Assembly (NCBI GenBank): GCA_016870915.1
Contig: VFZY01000021.1
Coordinates: forward strand, 1-46,363
Reading direction: 5' to 3'
DNA from: Acidobacteriota bacterium
GTDB taxonomy: Bacteria > Acidobacteriota > Terriglobia > Bryobacterales > Bryobacteraceae
DNA length: 46,363 nucleotides
Shown: piece after piece, positions 33,508 through 42,600 of the stretch
Layout of the letters: the number at the start of each line of letters is the position of its first letter
Position numbering within the stretch: the first letter of the stretch is position 1
Translations under genes and position numbers: made by a program
Notes under the pieces: generated by a model
Told to the model about the DNA's origin: nothing
Database searches by the model: none
What the model saw: only the letters and a program-made list of their open reading frames with translations

Positions 33508-34539
33508 TCAGATCTCCACCAGCACTTTGCCCGCGCTGTCCGCATACCGGCTGGCAATATCGAAGGCCTGCCCAATCTGCTCCAGGGGCCGGCTATGCGT
33601 CAGCATCGCGCCCAGCATCTTCGGGTGCTCCCTCAGCAATTGGACGGCAAGGCCGGTCTCATGATTTGAGCGCCGCGAACTGAAGAATTCAATCTCTTTG
33701 CGCCGCATCACATGGAATTCCAGCGACACGCGCAGAGTCGAAGGAATCCCCGTGATCACCACGCGGCCCGCATAGCGTGTGGCGTGAAGACACTGGTTGA
33801 TCGTCTCGCCTTTCGTTGCGCAGTCCAACGCCATGTCCACGCCACGCCCCCCCGTCGCCCGCAACACTTCCGCCACCGGATCCGCCTGGGCCGGGTCAAT
33901 CACGTCGGTTGCGCCGTACAACCAGGCCATCTCGCGACGGTGCGCCAGGGGCTCAACCGCGAAGATTTGCCCTACGCCACGGAACTTGAGCGAAGCGATG
34001 GTCAGCAGCCCAATCGGTCCGGCGCCGAAAACCAGCGCCGTTTCACCCAGGCCGGGACGGGCCCACTTGAGAGAATGCAGAGCCACCGCCAGCGGTTCGA
34101 ACAGAGTCGCCTCCGCATGGCTCAACCCGGCGGGGGCGGGCAGCACGTTGCCGGCTGGCAGATTCACGTAGTCCCGGAAGAAGCCCGGGTCACCGGGCAT
34201 GCTGAGGAATCGGAGATGGGAACAGACGTTGTGGTGCCCGGTAAGGCAGTGCTCGCAGTGATAGCAATAGACGGCGGGCTCAAGGATCGCCGCGTCACCC
34301 GCGGACCAGCCCGATACGCCCTCGCCCAAGGCGACGATCTCACCCGCCGGTTCGTGCCCCAGCACCATCGGGTAGACACAAGGAGTGTCCCCGATCTGGC
34401 CCTCGTCGTAATAGTGGACATCGGATCCGCAGATGCCGACCGCTCGAACCCTCACCTGGATCTCGCCAGGCGCGGGCGGCGGAAGTTCTCCTGGAATCAG
34501 CCGGAACTCGCGCAATCCTGCCAGTTCGGCGATACGCAT
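33508..34539 (-). CDS. Zinc-dependent medium-chain alcohol dehydrogenase (sorbitol/threonine dehydrogenase-like)
   Basis: A 343-residue MDR enzyme, start at ATG 34539 (MRIAELAGLREFRLI). The catalytic zinc ligands are C37 (GICGSD) and H62-E63 (GHEPAGE), with a further Glu in LFEPLAVALHS. The structural zinc site C92-C95-C98-C106 (YCYHCEHCLTGHHNVC) is intact. The nucleotide fold starts at VFGAGPIGLLTIAS. The FEPLAVALHS motif and size fit the polyol dehydrogenase branch (sorbitol, xylitol, threonine), so a sugar alcohol is the likely substrate. That is inferred from family only. It lies 20 bp downstream of the zinc-ribbon gene on the same strand. Confidence 0.92.
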   Translation of the reverse strand: MRIAELAGLREFRLIPGELPPPAPGEIQVRVRAVGICGSDVHYYDEGQIGDTPCVYPMVLGHEPAGEIVALGEGVSGWSAGDAAILEPAVYCYHCEHCLTGHHNVCSHLRFLSMPGDPGFFRDYVNLPAGNVLPAPAGLSHAEATLFEPLAVALHSLKWARPGLGETALVFGAGPIGLLTIASLKFRGVGQIFAVEPLAHRREMAWLYGATDVIDPAQADPVAEVLRATGGRGVDMALDCATKGETINQCLHATRYAGRVVITGIPSTLRVSLEFHVMRRKEIEFFSSRRSNHETGLAVQLLREHPKMLGAMLTHSRPLEQIGQAFDIASRYADSAGKVLVEI

Positions 34540-34559
34540 CGATTGGGCGGGCAAAGCGG

Positions 34560-35033
34560 CTACTTCTTGAAGAGGTTGTCGAAGGCAGCGCGCGCTTCGC
34601 TGGGTTTGGTGGGCGCCTGGAAGTTCACCGTGGCAGGGCGTGCGCCGTTGCCTGAGGGCGACACGTCGCGGGCCACGGTCACCCGGGCCGAAAAGAACTC
34701 GCACTCGTTTGCCTGATCCTTGTAGGGCAGGCGCGCGGGAATCGGCTTCAGGCACTGGAACCGCGTGGACGGCTCAAAGTGAGTGCACTGCTTGCAGCAG
34801 TGAAGCGGCGAGGAACACTTGGGACAGTTGGTCTTGAAGTCGGTGCCCGGCATCAGCGGTGTGGCGCAATTGAAGCAGCGGGACGCGGTGACGTTTTCCA
34901 CCATGCGCGGCAGGCGGGGGCCGGTGATGTCGATGGGGGGCTTGGGGCCCTGGTGGCGGGGGCGGTCGTCGCGCCGTGGTTGCGCGTCGGAGTCCATGTA
35001 GCCGCGTTGCTTGTATTTGCGGTCGTCATCCAT
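34560..35033 (-). CDS. Small zinc-ribbon protein, function unknown
   Basis: A 157-residue protein starting at ATG 35033 after an AAGGAG ribosome site. The N-terminal 45 residues are charged and probably disordered. The core has three CxxC pairs (C53/C56, C70/C73, C80/C83) plus C79, C94 and C111, fitting two zinc ribbons (CFNCATPLMPGTDFKTNCPKC, CCKQCTHFEP). No signal peptide, so cytoplasmic. I do not recognise a named family. Such proteins often bind nucleic acid or other proteins, which is inference. It is first in a unit with the alcohol dehydrogenase. Confidence 0.75.
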   Translation of the reverse strand: MDDDRKYKQRGYMDSDAQPRRDDRPRHQGPKPPIDITGPRLPRMVENVTASRCFNCATPLMPGTDFKTNCPKCSSPLHCCKQCTHFEPSTRFQCLKPIPARLPYKDQANECEFFSARVTVARDVSPSGNGARPATVNFQAPTKPSEARAAFDNLFKK

Positions 35034-35374
35034 GGGTGGGTTCTGCTCCTTCGAGAATACGTTGAGCGAAGTGTCTATTCTGCTTATCGTGCTGAAACGT
35101 TCGAAACTCAAGCCGCTACACGCGAAATGCCGCGCTGCCGGGAATCCTCGCGAAGGAAGTCAGGGAGAGGAAAGTTCGGGGCAGGAGGTTGATTGTCGCG
35201 GACACCCATCCGCCGCACTTCTTGGCGCTGGCGAAGGCGGCCGCTTCCGCCTATCCAGTATGTACCACGGATCGCGACAGAAATCCAGCGTTTTGTTTTC
35301 CGCTGCCGGAAGGCCCGGTTCTTGGGCGTGATACCCTGAGACTTCAAGCCCATCCCGGGCTGCACACTTTACAT
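35034..35374 (+). other. 341-bp divergent intergenic region upstream of thrS
   Basis: No gene, tRNA or repeat element is seen. The thrS frame stays open back to 35189, but this extension has no homology-like content and the TGS domain begins at 35375. The last 65 bases contain four alternating complementary blocks: GCCC 35313-35316, GGGC 35324-35327, GCCC 35348-35351, GGGC 35357-35360. Blocks 1-2, 2-3 and 3-4 could each pair. No T-run follows. A weak -10-like GATACC/TACCCT lies at 35330-35336. Confidence 0.5.
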
Positions 35375-37315
35375 ATGAGCGACTTGAGGATTACTCTGCC
35401 CGACGGCAGCCAGCAGGCCGTGCCTGCGGGTACCCGCCCACTGGATATCGCCGCCCGTATCTCGCGGCGCCTGGCCGATGACGCCATTGTCGCCCGCGTC
35501 AATGGCAACCTGTGGGACCTTACGCGGCCCATCGAGGAAGATTCAACTCTTGAGATTCTCACCACGAAGAATTCCGAGTCGCTCGAGGTCTATCGCCACT
35601 CAACCGCCCACCTGCTGGCCGCGGCCGTTCTGGAACTCTACCCGGAAACCAAGCTCGGCATCGGCCCGCCCATCGAAAACGGATTCTTCTACGACTTCCA
35701 GCGGCCAGCGCCATTCACCCCCGAGGATCTCGACAAAATCGAAACCCGGATGTGGGAGATTCAGCGCCGCTCCCTTCCCTATGAGCGGAAACTGGTGAAC
35801 AAGGCCGAGGGCCTCCAGAAGTATCGCGACCTCGACGAGCCCATGAAGTGCGAACTCATCGAAGAACGCGCCGGCGAGATCTTTTCCGAGTACACGCTCG
35901 GGCCGCATTTCATCGACTTCTGCCGTGGTCCGCATCTTCCCGACACGTCCCGGATTAAGGCCTTCAAGTTGCAATCCATCGCCGGGGCCTATTGGAAGGG
36001 TGACGAGAAGCGCCACCAGATGCAGCGCATCTACGGCACCGCGTGGTTCTCGAAGAAGGAACAGGATGAGTACCTCCAGCGCCTGGAAGAAGCTCGCAAG
36101 CGCGACCACCGGAAGCTGGGCCAGGAACTCGAGCTCATCAGCATTGAGGAACTGGCCGGGCCCGGCCTGGTCTTCTTCCTGCCCAAAGGCGCCCTGGTCC
36201 GCAAGCAGCTTGAGGACTGGATGCGCGACCAGTATCTGAAGCGCGGCTACTCCCTGGTGGTAACGCCGCACGTCATGCGGCGCAAACTGTGGGAGACCTC
36301 CGGCCACGCCAACTTCTACAGCGACAACATGTTCGTTCCCATGGAACTGGACGACGCCGAGTACCAGTTGAAGCCGATGAACTGTCCCGGCCACATTCTG
36401 ATCTACAAGCACAAGATGCGCAGTTACCGCGATCTGCCGGTGCGGCTGGGCGAACTCGGAACGGTCTACCGCTATGAGCGCTCAGGCACCTTGCACGGCC
36501 TGATGCGTGTGCGCGGCTTCACGCAGGACGATGCGCATATCTTCTGCACCCCGGATCAGATCGAACAGGAAGTGGTGAGCTGTCTTGAGTTCGCCGTGGA
36601 TGTCCTCAATACCTACGGATTCCACGAATACGAAGCCGAGCTTTCCACCTGGGACGGCGGCGCCAACGGCAAGTATGACGGTGCGCCCGAACAGTGGGCG
36701 CTGGCCGAACGGGCTCTGGATTCCGCCGTGGCGCGCGCCGGCCTGAAGGTGAAGGTGATGGCCGATGAGGCCGCTTTCTACGGCCCCAAGATCGATGTCA
36801 AGCTGGTGGATGCCATCGGCCGCAAATGGCAGCTCTCGACCGTCCAGTTCGATTTCACCCTGCCTCGGCGCTTCGGCCTCGAATACGTCGGCGAGGATGG
36901 CAGGAAGCACCAGCCTCTCATGGTGCACCGTGCCCTCTACGGCTCCATGGAGCGCTTTTTCGGCATCCTCATTGAGCACTATGCCGGTGCGTTCCCCGTC
37001 TGGCTCGCCCCGGTGCAGGCAGCCGTGCTCCCCATTACGGACCGTCAGTTAGAATACGCCCGCGACGTGGCCGCTCAGTTGACCTCGGCCGGCGTGCGTG
37101 TTCATCTCGACGACCGTTCCGAGAAAGTGAATCTCAAGATCCGCGAGGCTCAGTTGCAGAAGGTGCCCTACATGCTGGTTGTGGGTGATCGTGAAGCTCA
37201 GGCCGGTGCCGTGAGCGTGCGGCATCGCAAGCACGGCGATCAGGGCGCCCAGCCGCTGGCCGATTTCATCGCGCGCATCACGGCCCAGATCGCCTCCCAC
37301 TCCACCACCGAGTAA
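35375..37315 (+). CDS. thrS: Threonyl-tRNA synthetase
   Basis: A 646-residue class II synthetase of normal bacterial length. Known: it charges tRNA-Thr in the cytoplasm and edits Ser-tRNA. Seen: an N-terminal TGS domain (residues 1-62, LRITLPDGSQQAVP), the editing domain with HSTAHLLAAAVLELYP and CRGPHLPDTS, the class II core with KPMNCPGHILIYKHKMRSYRDLP (zinc Cys), GTLHGLMRVRGFTQDDAHIFC, and the C-terminal anticodon domain from about 545. The ATG at 35375 matches the normal start. It has no good Shine-Dalgarno. The HpaI-type aldolase begins 5 bp after its stop. Confidence 0.97.
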   Translation: MSDLRITLPDGSQQAVPAGTRPLDIAARISRRLADDAIVARVNGNLWDLTRPIEEDSTLEILTTKNSESLEVYRHSTAHLLAAAVLELYPETKLGIGPPIENGFFYDFQRPAPFTPEDLDKIETRMWEIQRRSLPYERKLVNKAEGLQKYRDLDEPMKCELIEERAGEIFSEYTLGPHFIDFCRGPHLPDTSRIKAFKLQSIAGAYWKGDEKRHQMQRIYGTAWFSKKEQDEYLQRLEEARKRDHRKLGQELELISIEELAGPGLVFFLPKGALVRKQLEDWMRDQYLKRGYSLVVTPHVMRRKLWETSGHANFYSDNMFVPMELDDAEYQLKPMNCPGHILIYKHKMRSYRDLPVRLGELGTVYRYERSGTLHGLMRVRGFTQDDAHIFCTPDQIEQEVVSCLEFAVDVLNTYGFHEYEAELSTWDGGANGKYDGAPEQWALAERALDSAVARAGLKVKVMADEAAFYGPKIDVKLVDAIGRKWQLSTVQFDFTLPRRFGLEYVGEDGRKHQPLMVHRALYGSMERFFGILIEHYAGAFPVWLAPVQAAVLPITDRQLEYARDVAAQLTSAGVRVHLDDRSEKVNLKIREAQLQKVPYMLVVGDREAQAGAVSVRHRKHGDQGAQPLADFIARITAQIASHSTTE

Positions 37316-37319
37316 CCCC

Positions 37320-38099
37320 ATGACACCATCACGAACACTCCGAATCTGGCGCGAAGGCGGCTTTGTAAGGGTTGCCGCGGTCGGCCGCGTGGTTGAGCCC
37401 TGGTTCACAGAGGTTCTGGGCCGCCTGGGCTTCGACGTCATCTGGCTGGATCTGGAACACCGGCCCTGGGGCTACGATGTCATCGACCCCATTTCCCTGG
37501 CCTGCCGCGCCACCGGAGTCGATCTCATGGCGCGCATTCGCAAGAGCGGTTACGACAGCCCGATGCGCGCGCTTGAGTTTGGCGCCAACGGTCTGATGGT
37601 GCCCCACTGCCGCGGCCCTGAGGAAGCCAGGCAATGGGTGGATTGGATCAAGTTTCCCCCCATCGGCCGGCGCGGCCTGGATGGCGTGGGGGCCGACGCA
37701 GACTTCGGCTTGGCGTCCACCGCGGAGCACCTTGAGTTCGCCAACCGCGAAACCTTCATCGCGCTTCAGATCGAAGACCGCGAAGCCGTGGACCGCATCG
37801 ACGAGATCGCGGCCGTGCCCGGCTTCGACATGCTCTTCATCGGCCCGGGCGATCTCAGCCTCAGCCTTGGCGTTCCCCTCCAGTTCGATCATCCCGTGAT
37901 GGAAGACGCCCGGCGGCGCATTGCGGACGCGGCGGCCCGGCACGGCAAGTATTGGGGCACCACGTCGGGCACACCCGAAGCCGCGCAGCGCGCCATCGAT
38001 CAGGGTGCCCGCATGGTCACCTGCGGCAGCGACCACGGGTTCCTGATGGGTGGAGCCAGGAATGCCTGGGCCGGATTCAAAGAGGTGTCCAGGCGATGA
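37320..38099 (+). CDS. HpcH/HpaI-family class II aldolase
   Basis: A 259-residue barrel enzyme. Family residues: E46-H47 (WLDLEHRPW, with His as the likely general base), R72 (ARIRKS), metal ligands E152 (QIEDREAV) and D178 (FIGPGDLSLSLG), and the GANGLMVPHCRGPEEAR loop. Known: the family cleaves 2-keto-4-hydroxy acids, giving pyruvate and an aldehyde. Members act on sugar-acid and aromatic breakdown products. It starts 5 bp after the thrS stop and overlaps the D-aminoacylase start by 4 bp (ATGA at 38096-38099), so it is probably co-translated with both neighbours. Confidence 0.9.
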   Translation: MTPSRTLRIWREGGFVRVAAVGRVVEPWFTEVLGRLGFDVIWLDLEHRPWGYDVIDPISLACRATGVDLMARIRKSGYDSPMRALEFGANGLMVPHCRGPEEARQWVDWIKFPPIGRRGLDGVGADADFGLASTAEHLEFANRETFIALQIEDREAVDRIDEIAAVPGFDMLFIGPGDLSLSLGVPLQFDHPVMEDARRRIADAAARHGKYWGTTSGTPEAAQRAIDQGARMVTCGSDHGFLMGGARNAWAGFKEVSRR

Positions 38100-39601
38100 G
38101 CCGGACCATTCTGCGAAACGCCGTCCTCTTCGACGGCCGCGGCAACGCGGGCGTTCCCGGTGAAGTCCTGATTGAGGATGGGCGTATCGCCGCCGTGGGA
38201 CGCCTGGACCACGCAGGCGAAGCGGAGACCATCGATTGCATGGGCCAGGCTGTGACGCCCGGCTTCATCGATCTGCACAGCCACTCCGACTTGCAGGTGC
38301 TCGACGGGCGGCGCGAGAAGAGCGCTCAGGGAGTCACCACGGAAGTAGTAGGCAACTGCGGTTTCTCGCCCTATCCGTGTGGACAGCATGCCGCCGATCT
38401 CCGTGAATTCGCCAATGGCATCTTCTGCGGCGGCGCCGAATGGCGCTTTGAAGGCGCGCGCGACTATCTGGAATCGGTTGACCGGCAATCGGACCAGGTG
38501 GGTGTCTTCTCCCTGGTGGGCCACGGCAGCCTGCGCGTGGCGCTGTTTGGCAACCGGCAGGGTGCGCTCGAAGCCCGGGAACTCGATCTGCTCGAAGGCA
38601 CGCTCGATGACGCGCTGGCCGCCGGTGCCTGCGGATTCTCCACGGGACTCATGTATGCGCCCGGGTCCAGTGCGCCCTTTGACGAACTGGAGCGGCTGTG
38701 CCGTGTGGTGGCTCGCCGTGACAAGCTCTACGCCACGCACATGCGCAGCTATTCGTTCGGTCTCATCGAGTCGATCGATGAGCAACTGGAACTGGCGCGC
38801 CGCACCGGCTGCCGGCTCCAGATCTCACACTTGCAGACCGTGGGACCAAAGAATTGGGACCGCCAGCGCACCGCGCTCGATCGCATCGAACGCGCCAGGG
38901 AAGAGGGCATCGACGTCGAGTTCGACATCTATCCCTATCAGGCGGGAAGCACCGTGCTGACGCAGTTCTTCCCCCAGCGGCTGCTCGATGGCGGAACTCC
39001 GGCCATGCTCGCCAGGCTCCGCCACCGCGACGAGCGGCGCCGCCTGTGCGAGGAAGCCGTCAGCCAAATGGCGCAGCGCTGGTCCGATGTCTTTATCGTT
39101 TCCGTGGAATCGGAGGCGAATCAGGAGGTCGTTGGCCTGAACCTGGAAGAGATCGGCCGGCGCCGCGCGGTGGATCCGGTGGAAGCGGCGGCGGATCTGC
39201 TGATTGAGGAGGCCGGGGCGGTCAACATCGTCTCGTTCAATCAGAGCGAGGACAACCTGCGCCAACTGCTCACCCACCCGCTCTGCTCGGTGATCAGCGA
39301 CGGCTTCTACGTCAAGGGCCGCCCGCACCCGCGGCTCTACGGAACGTTCCCGTTCCTGATGGGAACGGTGGTGCGCGAACGGCAATGGATGAGCCTGCCC
39401 GAAGCCGTGCACAAGGTGACAGCGAAACCGGCGGCGCGCCTGGGTGCGGGCAATCTGGGCTCCTTGACGGTGGGCGCGCGGGCGGACCTCACCATCTTCG
39501 ACCCGGCCGCCGTGGCGGGGCCCGCCACCTACGAAGCGCCCGAGCAGAACCCGGTGGGCATCACCGCCACCTATCGCGCCGGCCGCCGCGTGGCCCGTTA
39601 G
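38096..39601 (+). CDS. N-acyl-D-amino-acid deacylase (D-aminoacylase)
   Basis: A 501-residue amidohydrolase-superfamily enzyme. The ATG at 38096 overlaps the aldolase stop. Seen: H61 and H63 (DLHSHSDL), the metal-bridging cysteine typical of D-aminoacylases, C88 (GNCGF), later His in ATHMRSY and ISHLQTVG, an Asp in VISDGFYVKG, and the C-terminal small domain LGSLTVGARADLTIFDP. Known: the enzyme releases D-amino acids from N-acyl forms using zinc. No signal peptide, so it acts in the cytoplasm. Inference: it uses imported acyl-D-amino acids or dipeptide-like compounds. Confidence 0.92.
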   Translation: MSRTILRNAVLFDGRGNAGVPGEVLIEDGRIAAVGRLDHAGEAETIDCMGQAVTPGFIDLHSHSDLQVLDGRREKSAQGVTTEVVGNCGFSPYPCGQHAADLREFANGIFCGGAEWRFEGARDYLESVDRQSDQVGVFSLVGHGSLRVALFGNRQGALEARELDLLEGTLDDALAAGACGFSTGLMYAPGSSAPFDELERLCRVVARRDKLYATHMRSYSFGLIESIDEQLELARRTGCRLQISHLQTVGPKNWDRQRTALDRIERAREEGIDVEFDIYPYQAGSTVLTQFFPQRLLDGGTPAMLARLRHRDERRRLCEEAVSQMAQRWSDVFIVSVESEANQEVVGLNLEEIGRRRAVDPVEAAADLLIEEAGAVNIVSFNQSEDNLRQLLTHPLCSVISDGFYVKGRPHPRLYGTFPFLMGTVVRERQWMSLPEAVHKVTAKPAARLGAGNLGSLTVGARADLTIFDPAAVAGPATYEAPEQNPVGITATYRAGRRVAR

Positions 39602-39624
39602 CCGGGCTACACTCGAAAATACCG

Positions 39625-39630
39625 TACAGT
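39625..39630 (+). promoter_or_regulatory. Possible -10 (TACAGT) of the TonB-dependent receptor gene, leaderless type
   Basis: TACAGT (4 of 6 matches) is followed by 7 nt and then the ATG at 39638. No Shine-Dalgarno is present. Weak alone, supported by the same layout elsewhere in the window. Confidence 0.35.
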
Positions 39631-39637
39631 TCTCACC

Positions 39638-42600
39638 ATGCAGCGCGCGATCCTATCACTCATTGTGTCCGCGGCCGGCCTGCTTGCCCAGTCAAGCGCG
39701 GGCGGCGGAAGCATCCAGGGCATCGTCAAGGATGCCACCGGCGCCGTGGTGCCGCAGGCTCGGGTCACCATCACGGCGCTGGCTACCAACAGCGTGGTTC
39801 GCACGGAGTCGAACGCCGGGGGATTCTTCCTCACGCCGCCCATGAATATCGGCGCCTATCGCGTCCGCATCGAGTTCGAAGGCATGAAGACGTGGGAGAC
39901 CGAAGTGCGCCTGGAAACCGGACGAATCAGCGAGTTGAACGCCGTCCTCCAGCCCGGCCAGGTGAGCGAAACCGTGCAGGTCACGGCGAGCGCTCCCCTT
40001 GTCACCACCACCGAGGCCACCGACGCCTCCACGCTCGACGCGCAGCGGATCAAGGAGATTCCCGTCAACGGCCGCAACCTCAACGTGCTGCTTGAAACCG
40101 TGGCGCCCGGCGTCGAGGCCATCAATGACGTGAACGGCGGCATCCGGGTCAGCGGCCTCATGACCTACTCGACGGACTACGTTCAGGATGGCGCCAACGC
40201 CAACAATCGCGAGTTCGGCGGATCGGCTAACCTGCAGGGCCTGGAATCGATCGGCGAGGTGCGCGTTGAAACCAGTACGTCGTCGGCGCGGTACACCCGT
40301 CCCACGTCGGTGATCGTGAGCACGAAAAGCGGAACCAACCGTTTGCTGTTCAGCGTCTTTGAGACCCACCGGAACAACGCCTTCGGCGTAGCCCGCGCCC
40401 GTCAGGATGTGAACCTCGATGGCCGGCCCTACAGGGTGCCGAAGCTCATCCGGAATGAGTTCGGCGGCACCGTCGGCGGCCCGGTAGTCATTCCGAGCTT
40501 CGGCGCCAATGGCCGCAAGGCCCTGTACGACGGGCGCGATCGCACGTTCTTCTTCTATAGCCGCGAGGGCACCGAGTTCGTGCAGGGCGTGACGCGTGAG
40601 TTCCGCGTGCCCACCGCCGAGATGCGCGGCGGCGACTTCAGTTCGCTGTTCGACAACCAGGGCCGCCGGCTCCAACTCTATGACCCCGATACGACCCGCC
40701 AGGAACTGATCAACGGCCGCTTCATCGCCGTGCGCGACCCGTTCAGCAACAACCGCATCCCCATCGAGCGCCTGAATTCGTTCGCCAAGAGGATCTATGA
40801 AATCACGCCGCTCCCCACCGACATCACTAATCCCCTGGTTTCGAACAACCTGAAAGTGGTGGTGCCCATCAACAGCCTGCCGAACCTGAGCGACAACCCG
40901 CAAGTGCTCAAGATCGACCACAACTTCACGCCGAACGACAAATTCTTCATCAAGATGAACGGCGGGCTTCGTTCGGCCCACTTCCTTGGAACGGGCGGCG
41001 CCACCGGTGCACCCACCTTGAACAACGAAGCCAACATGACCTACCTGCCAATGCGTGGGCGGGCCGTGGCCCTGAGCCTCATCCATACCTTCTCACCCAC
41101 CTTCTTCGTCGAGACACTGGCCAACCGCACCTGGCAGTTGACCCGTACCGTCACCGGGCCCGAGGACAGGAATTGGGCCGCGGAACTTGGTCTTCCGAAC
41201 CCGCTCAACGAGATCGGTTGGCCGGAGATCACCAATACCGGCTTCATGAGCTACGTCGAAGGCGACAACCGGCGGCAGCTCTACAGCATGATTTCGAACG
41301 CCGAGCAGAACTATAAGCTGGTTCGCCGGCGGCACTCCCTGGGTTGGGGCTGGCGCTGGCACGCGGAAAAACAGAATCTGCTTCCGGATCAGGGCGCCAT
41401 CTCCGGAGCGCCCTCATTCAACAGCCTGGCCACCGCGCTCGAATCCTCTACCCTCGGCACCACCATCAATCCGGGCACCACGCCGCAAACCGGCTTCGAC
41501 GGCGCCAACTTCTTTCTGGGCTACGCCGGCAACTACCGCGTGGGCTTCAAACGCGGCATCATGCGCGTGCGGGAACAGAACTGGGGCCTCTACTTCGAGG
41601 ACACCTGGCGCGTGAATGACCGGCTCACCCTGTTTCCCGGCGCGCGCTGGGACATCAACCCCGCCTTCTACGAAAAGGATGGCCAGTTGACCGCCTTCGA
41701 TCTGCAAAGCCGGTCCATCATGATGCCGGAGAATCTGGATCACTACTACAAGCTGAACGCCACCACGCCGAAAATCGTGCAGTCATTTCAGGCAGTGGGC
41801 GTGAAGTTTGCCAGCGCCGGCGAACTTGGCAAACCCAAGCAGCTTTTCCCATCGAACCTCTTCGACATCGGCCCGCGCGGCGGCTTTGCCTACAACCTCC
41901 AGCGAGGCGAGAAGCCATGGGTACTGCGCGGCGGCTACGGGCTCTACATTTCCGCTGTCCCCATGCGCACCCTGCTCGCCCAGTTCAGCGGTCTGGCGCC
42001 CTTCAGGGCCAACTTCTCCTGGAATCCCAACGCCGCCAACCAGAGCCCCGACGGCATTGTAAATTACCTGCTGCGCAACCAGCCGTTGGTAAGGGCGGGC
42101 GTCAACAGCGCCGGGGTCATCGATGTCGACGACCCGGCCACCGTAGGCCGGGGCCAGGGTGTGGTGGGCATGGACGGCCGCCAACCCAGCCTCCGCATCC
42201 ACGAGTGGAACCTGGCTCTTGAAAAACAGATCTCGAAAACCACCGTGGTTCGCCTGACCTACAAGGGGAAGCGCGGCGTCAATTCCGATCAGCTCTACAA
42301 CATCAACGCTCAGCCGCCGGACTACATCTGGTACCTCACCACCGGGCGTGCGATTCCTGGAGGAGAATTCTCCGGTGTGCTACGCCGGCCCTACGACCGC
42401 AACGCCTACACCGATGTCCGCATCCTTCAGCGCAGCGGCATCATCAATTCGACAACATGGGTGGCTGAGATCGAGCGGCGGTTCCGCAACGGGCTGGGGT
42501 TCCAGCTTTTCTACACGCTGACCAACGCCTTGCGCCTGGCGGGCAACTCCTTCCGCGATGACGTCGTGCCCACTCAGGCAAACTTCCTGCCCGGCACCGT

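Noticed and set aside
31632-33683. Plus-strand open frame of over 680 codons opposite the DUF1549/DUF1553 gene
   Set aside because: The minus strand carries a clear family match with signal peptide, heme motif and promoter. The plus frame has no recognisable domain.
35324-35342. CTGAGA next to GATACC considered as part of a TPP riboswitch
   Set aside because: The other conserved THI-element parts are missing and thrS is not a thiamine gene.
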